DNA from: Hyphomicrobiales bacterium
Lineage (GTDB): Bacteria > Pseudomonadota > Alphaproteobacteria > Rhizobiales > Beijerinckiaceae
Reading direction: 5' to 3'
DNA length: 64,000 nucleotides
Assembly: GCA_900473415.1 (NCBI GenBank)
Contig: UCLR01000045.1
Span: forward strand, 124,001 to 188,000
The notes under the pieces were generated by a model, which searched no databases, had not been told where the DNA came from, and saw only the letters and a program-made list of their open reading frames with translations. Positions 25,281 through 35,140 of this stretch are shown piece after piece. Every line of letters begins with the position of its first letter. Position 1 is the first letter of the stretch. The position numbers were made by a program, and so were the translations under genes.

Positions 25281-25787
25281 CTATTGCGGCATGACCACGG
25301 ATAGATAAGGCGCCGTCGCCTTCTCGTTGGGGCCGACGATGGCCGGGACGCGGTTCGCGATCGGCTTGAGGCTCTTGAGATAGGCGGCCAGGGCGGACGC
25401 GTCGGCGTCAGTCAGCCGGCTGTAGTTGTGGTAGGGCATGACGGGCGCGAGCGTACGTCCGTCGGGCCTCACCCCCTGGCGGACCGCCTTGACGATGTCG
25501 GCCTCCGACCAGGAGCCGAGCCCGGTCTCCTTGTCCGGCGTGAGATTGGGCGGGAAGAAGACGCCGAGGCCCGGAATCTGGAAGCCGACCTCGGAGCCCG
25601 CCAGGCGGCGTTGCATGTCCGGCTTTCCGAGAAAGACGCCCGGCGTATGGCAGCCGCTGCAGTCCATGATCGTCGCGAGATATTCGCCGCGGCGCAGCTT
25701 TTCCGAAGCTGGTCCCGTCTGCGCGATGACCGTCGTCGATGTCGCAATGCCGATCAGGATGAGCGCGCCCAACATCGCCTGTCGCAT
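25281..25787 (-). CDS. periplasmic monoheme cytochrome c
   Basis: A 168-residue exported class I cytochrome c: signal MRQAMLGALILIGIATSTTV, the heme site CSGCH (about residues 43-47), an Asn-Leu-Thr-Pro segment (FFPPNLTPDKETGLG) typical of subunits of membrane dehydrogenases such as the alcohol/aldehyde type, and a distal methionine in APVMPYHNYSRL. No dehydrogenase partner is adjacent. A GGGGGA site precedes the ATG. Confidence 0.85.
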   Translation of the reverse strand: MRQAMLGALILIGIATSTTVIAQTGPASEKLRRGEYLATIMDCSGCHTPGVFLGKPDMQRRLAGSEVGFQIPGLGVFFPPNLTPDKETGLGSWSEADIVKAVRQGVRPDGRTLAPVMPYHNYSRLTDADASALAAYLKSLKPIANRVPAIVGPNEKATAPYLSVVMPQ

Positions 25788-25924
25788 GATGGTCCCCCAG
25801 CGTATCGTGCAGTCCATTTCGCCTGCACCGTTCTGTTCGGGCAGTCGGTCATCGCAACCAGGATGATGACGTTAGGGAAATTTAGCATTGCTCCAATCTT
25901 AGGGAAAGGGCGCCGGACCGCCGC

Positions 25925-26566
25925 TCAACCGTCGCGCAGGAAGAGGGTGGCGGCGAGTGTCATCGCGGCCGCGGCCGCGGCTGCGAGCCAGATCGCCGTC
26001 AAGCCGATCAGATGGTGCACGGCCGCGCCGATGAAGGCACCGCCCATCAGGCCGAGCCAGAGCAGGAAATGGCGCAGGAAGGCGCGCTTCGGCCCGCCGA
26101 GCATGGCGGCGGCGATGCGCTGGCCCATCTTCACCAGCGTGCCGGTCATGTAGGTCAGGCCGATCGTGACCTCGCCGTCGCGCTGGAAGACGGCGTTCTC
26201 GGTGCCCATCGCGACCGCGAGCAGGCCGACCGCCGCAAGCGTCTCACCGCTCGTCTCCAGCAGCGCGGCGAGCGCGAGCAGCACCGTCACCACGCCGAGC
26301 ACGGTCGGGGCGCGCTGCCGACCGGCGGCGTGGCCGACAAGCGAGCCCAGCACGACCCCGCAGACGAAGAGGGCGATGATGCCGCCCGCCAGCCCGGCCC
26401 CGCGCAACTGACCGCTGGCGAGCTCGATGCCGAGCCGCGTCGTGTTGCCCGTCATGAAGGAGACGAAGAAGCCGCCCAGCGTAATGAAGCCGAGCGCGTC
26501 GACATAACCGGCAAGCGCGGAGAAACAGGCGGCGAGCGCGATCTCGCGCCTCTGATAGCGCATCAT
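25925..26566 (-). CDS. YoaK/DUF1275 family membrane protein
   Basis: A 213-residue protein with six predicted helices matching DUF1275: LAGYVDALGFITLGGFFVSF, then MTGNTTRLG near residue 40, and GTENAVFQRDGEVTIGLTYM in the middle with TGTLVKMGQ. The family is widespread and uncharacterised, with links proposed to transport. Divergent from the leuA leader. Confidence 0.85.
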   Translation of the reverse strand: MMRYQRREIALAACFSALAGYVDALGFITLGGFFVSFMTGNTTRLGIELASGQLRGAGLAGGIIALFVCGVVLGSLVGHAAGRQRAPTVLGVVTVLLALAALLETSGETLAAVGLLAVAMGTENAVFQRDGEVTIGLTYMTGTLVKMGQRIAAAMLGGPKRAFLRHFLLWLGLMGGAFIGAAVHHLIGLTAIWLAAAAAAAMTLAATLFLRDG

Positions 26567-26681
26567 GACGAATACAGATCCCGAGCCTGCGATCCGGCGC
26601 AGCCTCCGGCCGAATCAACGTTGCTTATCATAGGTCGCGCCCGCGCCTCGTCATGATCCGGCAAGAGCATGCGACATATGC

Positions 26682-26710
26682 TTGCGCTGGACCCCCGGCT
26701 TCGGTTACAT
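26682..26710 (+). promoter_or_regulatory. candidate leuA promoter
   Basis: TTGCGC (26682-26687), a 17-nt spacer and TTACAT (26705-26710) lie 27 nt upstream of the leader-peptide start. It is a plausible sigma-70 type promoter, judged by spacing and position only. Confidence 0.4.
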
Positions 26711-26737
26711 CCTGTCCCGGTGATTTGAGGAGCGCCC

Positions 26738-26851
26738 GTGGTTTCGACCGCCCGCCATGACCTGACGAAGGACTGCGCCGCTGCGCAGCTCGTCGGCGTG
26801 CGCGCTCTCGCTCCGCTTGCTCTCGGCCTTCTTCTCCTTAGCTGCCCCTGA
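26738..26851 (+). CDS. leu leader peptide (37 residues, Leu-rich tail)
   Basis: GTG at 26738 with GAGGAG 8 nt upstream opens a 38-codon frame ending TGA at 26849. The last residues read ALAPLALGLLLLSCP: seven Leu in the last 14 positions, four in a row, just before the leuA gene. Leader peptides with Leu runs control leu genes by attenuation in proteobacteria. Here the Leu-run codons and stop fall at the foot of a stable hairpin, as expected. Assigning regulation is inference from position and composition. Confidence 0.8.
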   Translation: MVSTARHDLTKDCAAAQLVGVRALAPLALGLLLLSCP

Positions 26852-26885
26852 GGGCCGGCCGGGCTGCTGCCTGGGCGCTCAGGGG
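26845..26885 (+). promoter_or_regulatory. leuA attenuator hairpin
   Basis: CCCCTGAG (26845-26852, overlapping the leader stop) pairs with CTCAGGGG (26878-26885). The enclosed region contains GGCCGGCC. A second candidate stem, GCGCCCGC with GCGGGGCGC, lies just upstream of leuA. Neither has a T-run, so if this is attenuation it may be Rho-dependent or act on leuA translation. Confidence 0.55.
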
Positions 26886-26962
26886 ATCGACGAGAACCGC
26901 CGACTTCAAACCCAGCGCCCGCCTTTCCCGTTTCTGCGGGGCGCCGACACCGGACTAAGACC

Positions 26963-28525
<1,563 letters not shown>

Positions 28526-28543
28526 GTGCTCCGGAACCTCCTC

Positions 28544-28649
28544 CGTCATCCCGGACAAGCCGGGTAGCGGCGCAGATCCGGGATCCATCTTAGGGCCCAG
28601 TGCTCTACGATGGATCCCGGCGCTCCGCTTCGCTACGGCCGGGATGACG
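28544..28649. repeat. dispersed palindromic repeat, family B, long copy
   Basis: Outer arms CGTCATCCCGG (28544-28554) and CCGGGATGACG (28639-28649) enclose a perfect inner inverted repeat CCGGGATCCATC (28578-28589) and GATGGATCCCGG (28609-28620). Similar elements are common in rhizobial intergenic DNA. A short copy is at 38378. Confidence 0.8.
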
Positions 28650-28770
28650 CGGCGCTTTTTCCCGCGATTCCGGTGGATGACGCCGCGGCGATCTGGCGCG
28701 GGTCCGCTTCTTGCCTTCATCTGCTCTTCCGGTGCGGTCGCTCCTCCGGCGGCCCTTGGGGAGCGATGCG

Positions 28771-30042
28771 ATGGGCTATTTTCCAAACTGGACGCTGAAG
28801 ACCTCCGGCGCGGTCATGCCGGATGAGCGCCTGCCGACCGGGCAGACGATCATCGCCGGCCTTCAGCATGTCGTCGCCATGTTCGGCGCCACGGTGCTGG
28901 CGCCGGTGCTGATGGGCTTCGACCCCAATGTCGCGATCTTCTTCTCGGGCGTGGCGACGCTACTGTTCTTCGTCATCACGCGCGGCCAGCTGCCGAGCTA
29001 TCTCGGCTCTTCCTTCGCCTTCATCGGCGTGGTCATCGCCGCGACGGGCTATGCCGGCTCGGGCCCGAACCCCAACATCGCGATCGCGCTCGGCGGCATC
29101 ATCGCCTGCGGCGTGGTCTATGCGCTCATCGGCTTCATCGTTCAGGCGGTCGGCACGGGCTGGATCGAGAAGCTGCTGCCGCCGGTGGTGACCGGCGCCG
29201 TGGTGGCCGCGATCGGCCTCAACCTCACCGCGGTCGCGATCGGCATGATTTCGGCCAGCGCCTACACCAAATGGATCGCGCTCTTCACAGTGGTCGCGGT
29301 AGCGCTCGTCGCGGTCTACGGGCGCGGGCTGGCGCAGCGCCTGCCGGTGCTGATCGGCGGGCTTGCGGCCTATGTCGTCTATGCGCTCACGGCGTCGGGC
29401 TTCGGCGCACCGACGATCGATTTCGGCAAGATCGCCGCCGCCTCCTGGTTCGGCATGCCGCACTTCGTGGCGCCGGTCTTCGACACGCGGGCGATGACGC
29501 TCATCGTGCCAGTCGCGATCATCCTGGTCGCGGAGAATCTCGGGCACATCAAGGGCATCTCGGTGATGACCGGGCGCAATTTCGATCACCTGATCGGCCG
29601 CGGCTTCATCGCCGACGGCTTGAGCACCATGATTGCGGGCTCCGGCGGCGGCACGGGCGTCACCACCTATGCCGAGAACATGGGCGTGATGGCGGTGACG
29701 CGGGTCTATTCGACGCTGGTCTTCGTCGCGGCCGGTATCATCGCGCTCATCCTCGGCTTCTCGCCGAAGTTCGGCGCGGTCATCGGCACGATCCCCGTCG
29801 CGGTGCTGGGCGGCCTCGCGGTTGTCGTCTTCGGCCTCATCGCCGCGACGGCCGGCCGGATCTGGGTGGAGAACAAGGTCGACTTCTCCGAGCCGAAGAA
29901 CCTGATCACCGTTGCGACGGCGCTGATTCTCGGCGCCGGTGACCTCAAGCTGCCGATCTTCGGCTATGAGCTCGGCGGCATCGGCACCGCGACCTTCGGC
30001 GCGATCCTCCTCTATCACCTGCTGAATCGCCGCGCGGCGTGA
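28771..30042 (+). CDS. rutG: RutG-like pyrimidine (uracil/xanthine family) permease
   Basis: A 423-residue nucleobase-cation symporter-2 membrane protein with about 14 helices. The sequence follows E. coli RutG almost segment by segment: APDERLPxxQT-like start (MPDERLPTGQTIIAGLQHVV), MFGATVLAPVLMGFDPN, LPPVVTGAVVAAIGLN, VAENLGHIKG and GGSGVTTYAENxGVMAVT-like GTGVTTYAENMGVMAVT. RutG imports uracil in pyrimidine degradation, but no rut genes are near. The ATG at 28771 is preferred. Given the urate genes downstream, a purine substrate is also possible; substrate confidence is moderate. Confidence 0.85.
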   Translation: MGYFPNWTLKTSGAVMPDERLPTGQTIIAGLQHVVAMFGATVLAPVLMGFDPNVAIFFSGVATLLFFVITRGQLPSYLGSSFAFIGVVIAATGYAGSGPNPNIAIALGGIIACGVVYALIGFIVQAVGTGWIEKLLPPVVTGAVVAAIGLNLTAVAIGMISASAYTKWIALFTVVAVALVAVYGRGLAQRLPVLIGGLAAYVVYALTASGFGAPTIDFGKIAAASWFGMPHFVAPVFDTRAMTLIVPVAIILVAENLGHIKGISVMTGRNFDHLIGRGFIADGLSTMIAGSGGGTGVTTYAENMGVMAVTRVYSTLVFVAAGIIALILGFSPKFGAVIGTIPVAVLGGLAVVVFGLIAATAGRIWVENKVDFSEPKNLITVATALILGAGDLKLPIFGYELGGIGTATFGAILLYHLLNRRAA

Positions 30043-30100
30043 CGATCCACAGCTCGGCCGGGCCGTTTCGGCCGAGTTTGAAAAATCTGTCACAGATGGG

Positions 30101-30129
30101 TGGACAGGGGGCGGGGCCTTTGCTACACG
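30101..30129 (+). promoter_or_regulatory. candidate tRNA-Lys promoter
   Basis: TGGACA (30101-30106) with TACACG (30124-30129) at 17-nt spacing stands 53 nt upstream of the tRNA. The GC-rich spacer resembles tRNA promoters of related bacteria. Weak support. Confidence 0.35.
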
Positions 30130-30181
30130 CCCCCTGCCTGACGCGGCCGACGCCGCTGACCGGCGGCGCTTCGTGGCGTAT

Positions 30182-30257
<76 letters not shown>

Positions 30258-30330
30258 CGGATTTCCCTAAAATCGCTGTTCCGGAACATTTTTCTCGAGC
30301 GTCTGCGCATTTGGACGCGGCTCGGAAAAT

Positions 30331-30945
30331 TCAGTGTGGGTGACGAAAAGGCCTCGATAGCGCCCGGACCAACCTTGCGCGCCAGGATTGATCGTCGGCA
30401 TGCTTTTCGATGCGGTGCGCGATCATGTCCCAGTTTTCGGAGGTCAGGCGCAGCTCGTGGTCCGTATCGAGCGCGTCGATCCGGATTGCCGGCGCAAGCG
30501 GGTATCGCGCGAGCGCCATCGCCCTCGTCCCATAAACATCGGCCTCGCCCTGGAATATCAGCGTCGGGGTTCTGATCTCCGCGAGATGGCGGGTTCGGCT
30601 CGGGTCGTCTGCGGCGTCGGGGGCTCGAAAAGGGTAGCCCAGGGCGACGATGGTCGTCAGGCCGGCTCCTTCGACCGCAGCCTGGGTGGCGATGCGGCCT
30701 CCTGAGGACCGGCCGATGGCGACGACCGTACTTCGCGCAAAGTGGCCGCAGGCGCGCTGCAATGCCGATTTCCGCGCTTCGAAGCCGAAGTCCCCGTCGC
30801 AGAATTCACGCTGCCCATAGAACCGGGCGCCGGGCCGCCGGTCGAGCCGCTCTCGAAGAGCCTCTTCGACATGGAGATCGTGCGGATACGAATCCCCGCC
30901 CAGATACAGAAACACGCGATTCTTCATGCGCGGGAGCTTCAGCAT
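30331..30945 (-). CDS. alpha/beta hydrolase family protein
   Basis: A 204-residue hydrolase-fold protein. The nucleophile elbow is AIGRSSGGRIATQAA (Gly-x-Ser-x-Gly as GRSSGG, near residue 79), followed by VALGYPFRAP, the acid strand TPTLIFQGEADVYG and the catalytic His in ALDTDHELRLTSENW. It resembles the small KAT/Tex30-type hydrolases. Substrate unknown. An alternative start is MKNRV, six residues in. Confidence 0.75.
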   Translation of the reverse strand: MLKLPRMKNRVFLYLGGDSYPHDLHVEEALRERLDRRPGARFYGQREFCDGDFGFEARKSALQRACGHFARSTVVAIGRSSGGRIATQAAVEGAGLTTIVALGYPFRAPDAADDPSRTRHLAEIRTPTLIFQGEADVYGTRAMALARYPLAPAIRIDALDTDHELRLTSENWDMIAHRIEKHADDQSWRARLVRALSRPFRHPH

Positions 30946-31059
30946 CCGTGGTCCGCTTGCGCAATCCGGCTATCGAGACTTTTCGCTACGCGACGCCCCC
31001 GCCCGCAGCTTGCTGACATCGCCGACTAAAGTTCGGCCCGACCTGCTGCTATCCTGAGC

Positions 31060-31536
31060 GTGAAGCGGCATGGGAGCGCGGACATCGTGACGGAACTCGA
31101 ACTGCTCCTTCGGCTGGTGGCCGGCCTGGTCACCGGTGTCGCGATCGGCTGGCAGCGGACGCTCCGGCACAAGAGTGCCGGCATCCGCACCTTCGGGCTC
31201 GTCGGTCTCGGGACCGCGGCTGCCGCGACCCTGTTCGACGAGACGATGCACCCCGATGCCGCGAGCCGCGTCGTGCAGGGTGTGCTGACCGGGATTGGCT
31301 TTCTCGGGGCCGGGCTGATCGTACGGCGCCAGGACGAGACGATGCCGCACGGGCTGACCACCGCCGCAGCGGTCTGGGTCACGGCCGCGCTTGGCTGCGC
31401 CGCCGGCCTCGGCCACTGGCTCATCACCACGGCCGCGACGGTTCTCGCGCTCCTCCTGCTGGTGCTCGACCATTCGATCGAGCATTGGGCGCGGGACCAC
31501 GCCAAGCCGCCGCCGGAAAGTGGTGGCGAGGTCTAG
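31060..31536 (+). CDS. MgtC/SapB family membrane protein
   Basis: A 158-residue protein matching the N-terminal membrane domain of MgtC: LRLVAGLVTGVAIGWQRTLR, KSAGIRTFGLVGLGTAAAAT, then GVLTGIGFLGAGLIVRR and GLTTAAAVWVTAALGCAAGL. About four helices. In pathogens MgtC helps growth at low magnesium and inside host cells; in free-living relatives its role is unclear. The C-terminal cytoplasmic domain of longer MgtC proteins is absent. The start is GTG (31060, or 31087). Confidence 0.85.
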   Translation: MKRHGSADIVTELELLLRLVAGLVTGVAIGWQRTLRHKSAGIRTFGLVGLGTAAAATLFDETMHPDAASRVVQGVLTGIGFLGAGLIVRRQDETMPHGLTTAAAVWVTAALGCAAGLGHWLITTAATVLALLLLVLDHSIEHWARDHAKPPPESGGEV

Positions 31537-31598
31537 CCTGCGTCCGGCCAAGAACTTTCGCGGCGAAGGGGCGTTGCCTCCTGATGACGGAGGCTTTC

Positions 31599-31853
31599 AT
31601 GACCATCCAGAGTTCCGCGGCGGCCGGCCCCGGCAATACGCCGGCGATCCCGAATCCGCCGCCGGAAGCGCCGCCTTTGACCCCGGGTGAGGTGCCGCCG
31701 GCGCCACCGGTCGAATCACCGCCTGACGAAGAGCCGGTCGGCGTGCCGCCCGATCCGCCGCCGGAGCTGCCGCCGAACGCCCCGCCCGAGGCGCCGCCGG
31801 CAACACCGATCGACCTGCCGCCGGGACGCGATCCGCGCCAGCCGCAGGAGTGA
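31599..31853 (+). CDS. proline-rich low-complexity protein
   Basis: An 84-residue protein, about one third proline, in PPP-E and PPxx-P repeats (NPPPEAPPLTPGEVPPAPP), and acidic. GGAGG 5 nt before the ATG at 31599 supports the start. No signal peptide or membrane helix. Low complexity of this kind can also be open frame by chance in GC-rich DNA, but the ribosome-binding site and rhizobial precedents for small Pro-rich proteins support it being real. Confidence 0.5.
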   Translation: MTIQSSAAAGPGNTPAIPNPPPEAPPLTPGEVPPAPPVESPPDEEPVGVPPDPPPELPPNAPPEAPPATPIDLPPGRDPRQPQE

Positions 31854-31913
31854 GGTATTCCGACTGGCGCGAATTCTTGTCGCCCGGCTGTCTCCAGCCG
31901 GGCGGAAAGCGTG

Positions 31914-33302
31914 CTAGACCGCCGGGCGGCCCGGCTCGCCGATATCCCAATAGAGTCCGGCCATGGCGGTCAGCGCCTCGCGGGCGATGAAGGCGGGCAG
32001 GTGCTCGTCCGGCGCGTGCTGGGAGCAGCCCGGATAGGAATGCGGCACCCAGATCGTGCGCAGGCCCAGGATGTCGGCGAAGATGTCGTTGGGCAGCGAG
32101 CCGCCGAGATTGGGCAGCAGCGCCGGCTTCTTGCCGGTGCTCTTCTCGATCGAGGCGAGGGTGAACTTCACCCATGCATCCTCGGGATCGAGCCGCGTCG
32201 CGCCGAAGCGCTCGCTGCCATTGGTCGAGACCTCGATCATTGGGAAGCCGTGGCGGATCAGGTGGCGCTTCAGGGCCGGGATGACGTCCTGGGCATCGAT
32301 GCCGACGACGAAGCGCAGCTGGCAGCGCGCCCAGGCGCTCGGCGGCACGGCGTTGACCGGGGTCTCCGGCACGCCCGACTTCATCGCCAGCACGTCGAAG
32401 GAGCACCAGCCGAAGACCTGCTCGGCCGGCGACAGGCCGGGCTCGCCCCAGTTCGGGTCGATCACCGGGCCGTCCGGGCCGCCGTCGATGATGCAGTCGG
32501 CCACGGCCTCGCGCACGGCGCGCGGCAGCTCCTTCGGCACCCATTCATGGATGCGGATCTGGCCGGTGGGCGAAGCGATCGAGGCGATGGCGTGGGCGAG
32601 CTGGATCGCCGGATCGGAGAGGATGCCGCCCCAGTTGCCGGAGTGATGGCCGCCCTCTCGCGCGACGATGGAAAGGTCGAAGGTGATGACGCCGCGAGCG
32701 CCCAAGAAGACGGTCGGCCGCTCGGCATTGAGGCGCGGGCCGTCCGAGGCGATCAGGACATCGGCCTTGAACAGCTCCTTCTGCTCTTCGCAGAGCTCGC
32801 GCAGACCGGGCGAACCGGACTCCTCGCCCATCTCGATCAGGTACTTCACATTGAAGCCGAGCTTGCCGCGCGTTTCGAGCACGGCCTTCAGCGCGTTGAT
32901 GTTGATGACGTGCTGGCCCTTGTTGTCGACCACGCCGCGCCCGTACCAGCGCCCGTCGCGCTCGGTGAGCTTCCAGGGGGAGAGCCCCTCGCTCCACTGC
33001 GCATCGAGGCCGCGGATGACGTCGCCATGGCCGTAGCCGAAGATAGTCGGCAGGGACGGGTCCTCGATGCGCTGGGCCAGCAGGAACGGGCCCTTGGCGA
33101 TCGGATGGTTCAGCGTCTTGCACTCGAAGCCGAGCGACTCCAGCAGCGGGCGCATCTCCTTATCGAGATACTCGGAGAGGACGGGCGCGCGCTCCGGGTT
33201 CTGGCTCTCGGTCGGCATGGCGACGAGGCGGGACAGGTCGCTCTTGAGGCGGCCGGAATCGTAATAGTCTTGGGCGTGCGCGATCGCCTGGGCGCGGGTC
33301 AT
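31914..33302 (-). CDS. M20 family metallopeptidase
   Basis: A 462-residue di-zinc peptidase/deacylase of the ArgE/DapE/CPG2/carnosinase group. The metal and catalytic residues are visible: FGYGHGDV (His and Asp), RGVVDNKGQ (bridging Asp), EMGEESGSPG (catalytic Glu and ligand Glu), IASDGP (Asp), and the terminal YPGCSQHAPDEH (His). A dimerisation domain lies at about 205-330. The start is taken at the ATG complementary to 33300-33302. Substrate probably a dipeptide or N-acyl amino acid; not determinable. Confidence 0.88.
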   Translation of the reverse strand: MTRAQAIAHAQDYYDSGRLKSDLSRLVAMPTESQNPERAPVLSEYLDKEMRPLLESLGFECKTLNHPIAKGPFLLAQRIEDPSLPTIFGYGHGDVIRGLDAQWSEGLSPWKLTERDGRWYGRGVVDNKGQHVININALKAVLETRGKLGFNVKYLIEMGEESGSPGLRELCEEQKELFKADVLIASDGPRLNAERPTVFLGARGVITFDLSIVAREGGHHSGNWGGILSDPAIQLAHAIASIASPTGQIRIHEWVPKELPRAVREAVADCIIDGGPDGPVIDPNWGEPGLSPAEQVFGWCSFDVLAMKSGVPETPVNAVPPSAWARCQLRFVVGIDAQDVIPALKRHLIRHGFPMIEVSTNGSERFGATRLDPEDAWVKFTLASIEKSTGKKPALLPNLGGSLPNDIFADILGLRTIWVPHSYPGCSQHAPDEHLPAFIAREALTAMAGLYWDIGEPGRPAV

Positions 33303-33399
33303 ATGTGGTGGTCTCCCGGAATCGAAGGCCGCACAGTGCCGATGGACGCGGCTTACCGCCAGTGCCAAGAGAGCATGGCAACCTCTCCCCCGGATCGCG

Positions 33400-34803
33400 A
33401 TGACGTTTGTTCCCCACCCCCATCAGCTCGTGGCGCGCGACGCGATCCTGTCGGCGCGGGGCAAGGGCGCGGCCGGCTTCCTGCTCGGTGACCTGACGGG
33501 TCTCGGCAAGACGCTCTCGGCCTGGCTCGCGCTTTCGGCGATGCCGGAGCAGGAGGTGCTGGTGATCTGCCCGAAGGGCGCAATCCCGCAATGGCGGCGC
33601 ACCATGGCGCTCTCCGGCCTGCCGGCGAAGCGCGTCACGCTGATGAATTTCGAGCGGACGAAATCGCTGCTCGCGCCACCGGCCGAGAGCAAGAAGCGTT
33701 CGACGCGGGCGAAGAACAACGAGCTCGCGAAGCACGGCATGCCGAAGCGCCTCTGGCCGCTCGTCGTGATCGACGAGGCGCATCGCATCCGCAACCCCAA
33801 CTCACAGCAGGGGCTGGTCTGCCGGCAGATGGCGGCGGCGGCCGATTTCACGATCTATATGAGCGCCACCGCCGGCCAGTCGCCGCATGAGCTGTCCTAC
33901 CTTGCGCCGCTATTGGCGAAGGCGGCCGGCATGCCGAGCGCCGATCTCGACGGCTTCCGCATGCTGATGAAGCGGCTGAAGATCGGCCGGGCCAAGGGCC
34001 GCTGGAAGAACTGGAGCTGGGAGCCGAATGAGGCCGACCGCAAGGTGATGGCCGATCTGCTCTATCGCGGGGCGAACGCCATCGGCCTGCGCCGCCGGCC
34101 GGAGGAGATCGCCGGCTGGCCGGAGGTGCAGCGCGAGCTCGCGCCGGTCGCGCTCGATGCCGCTTCGCGAAAGCTCTACGAGGCGACATGGCGGGAGTTC
34201 CGCAAGGAGCTGGGCCTTGCCGGCGGCTCGACGCGCAAGCCTCAGGGCTGGGCGGCTGATCTACGCTTCCGCCAGAAGGGAAGCCTGCTGCGCATCCCGG
34301 GCACCGCCGATTTCTGCGAGGACCTGCTCGGCAATGACGAGCAGGTCGCCATCTCGGTCGCCTTCCTCGAGACCAGTGCGATGCTGGCCGAGACCCTGCG
34401 CGGGCGCGGCTGGCGGGTCGGCGAGATCAATGGCGAGCGTTCCGGCGCGCAGAACGAGGAGACGCGCATCGCCTTCCAGACCGGCGGGCTCGATGCGGTG
34501 ATATTTACCGTCACCGAGTCGATCTCGCTGCATCGTGGCGAAATGGCGGGCGGCGAGCGCGAGCGGGCGCTCGTCATCCACGACATGCGCCATAGTGCGA
34601 TCCAGCTCCAGCAGATCGAGGGCCGCTGCCATCGTGACGGGCAGCACGCGACGATCTTCTACGCTTATGCCGAGGATACAGTGGAGGAGGCGATCGCCGG
34701 GACGGTGATCCAGCGCATGGCGGCGATGGAAGGCCTCGCGGGCGACGATACGCGGATGCTGGAGGCGATCGCCGGGATCGTCGAGGCGCGGGCGGCGGCC
34801 TAG
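33400..34803 (+). CDS. stand-alone SNF2-type DEAD/DEAH helicase
   Basis: A 467-residue superfamily 2 ATPase. Motif I is GDLTGLGKT (SNF2 proteins usually have DEMGLGKT), motif II VIDEAHRIRNPNS, motif III YMSATAG, and motif VI QQIEGRCHRDGQ, the SNF2/SWI2 signature. It is much shorter than chromatin-type or RapA proteins and has no extra domain, like SNF2-type helicases found in phages and rhizobial genomes. No methylase, nuclease or phage gene is adjacent, so its role, perhaps in DNA repair, is open. It shares a CTAG stop palindrome with the opposite small gene. Confidence 0.85.
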   Translation: MTFVPHPHQLVARDAILSARGKGAAGFLLGDLTGLGKTLSAWLALSAMPEQEVLVICPKGAIPQWRRTMALSGLPAKRVTLMNFERTKSLLAPPAESKKRSTRAKNNELAKHGMPKRLWPLVVIDEAHRIRNPNSQQGLVCRQMAAAADFTIYMSATAGQSPHELSYLAPLLAKAAGMPSADLDGFRMLMKRLKIGRAKGRWKNWSWEPNEADRKVMADLLYRGANAIGLRRRPEEIAGWPEVQRELAPVALDAASRKLYEATWREFRKELGLAGGSTRKPQGWAADLRFRQKGSLLRIPGTADFCEDLLGNDEQVAISVAFLETSAMLAETLRGRGWRVGEINGERSGAQNEETRIAFQTGGLDAVIFTVTESISLHRGEMAGGERERALVIHDMRHSAIQLQQIEGRCHRDGQHATIFYAYAEDTVEEAIAGTVIQRMAAMEGLAGDDTRMLEAIAGIVEARAAA

Positions 34804-34970
34804 GCGCCGCTGCCCGCATTGCTGCGGTTGCCGAGCCCCTTTGCTCCTTCGACGGCGGAACTGGTGAGCTGGGCGATGCCGTCCCAGGCTTGGCGAGTGT
34901 AGGCGCCCTGATGCACCACGGCGTCATAGCCGATGATCAGGACGAGGATGACCAGCAACAGGCGGAACAC
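34800..34970 (-). CDS. small membrane-anchored protein, 56 residues
   Basis: GTG (complement of 34968-34970) to TAG (34800-34802) encodes 56 residues: a hydrophobic helix MFRLLLVILVLIIGYDAVVH followed by a soluble tail ending NRSNAGSGA. GGGAGAAA stands 6 nt upstream of the GTG. The stop lies within CTAG that also holds the helicase stop on the other strand, a 4-nt convergent overlap. No family recognised. Confidence 0.6.
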   Translation of the reverse strand: MFRLLLVILVLIIGYDAVVHQGAYTRQAWDGIAQLTSSAVEGAKGLGNRSNAGSGA

Positions 34971-35039
34971 GGGCGGTTTCTCCCTTGGCTTCCGCTGTTC
35001 AACGTGGCGGAAGGAGGGGAGGTTCCGGCAGGGCGCGCC

Positions 35040-35130
35040 ATTCTCGGGCGAAGCGAGGCTTCGACCCGAGAATCTCAGGACCAGAGGGAGCTGGTTTCCG
35101 AGATGCTCGGGTCAAGCGCGAGCACGACGG
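35040..35130. repeat. dispersed palindromic repeat, family A, copy 2
   Basis: ATTCTCGGG (35040-35048) pairs with CCCGAGAAT (35064-35072), followed by CTCAGGACCAG, CTGGTTTCCGAGATGCTCGG and GCGAGCACGACGG. It shares long stretches with copies at 47017 and 54902. It sits just past the end of puuE. Confidence 0.75.
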
Positions 35131-35140
35131 GGGTGCAATC

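Noticed and set aside
30270..30300. GTTCCGGAAC followed by ATTTTTC as the tRNA-Lys terminator
   Set aside because: A self-complementary decamer leaves at most a 3-4 bp stem; too weak to call, although the position is suitable.
33400..34803. SNF2 helicase as part of a defence system
   Set aside because: No methyltransferase, nuclease, DISARM-like or phage gene is adjacent; neighbours are a metabolic peptidase and urate genes.
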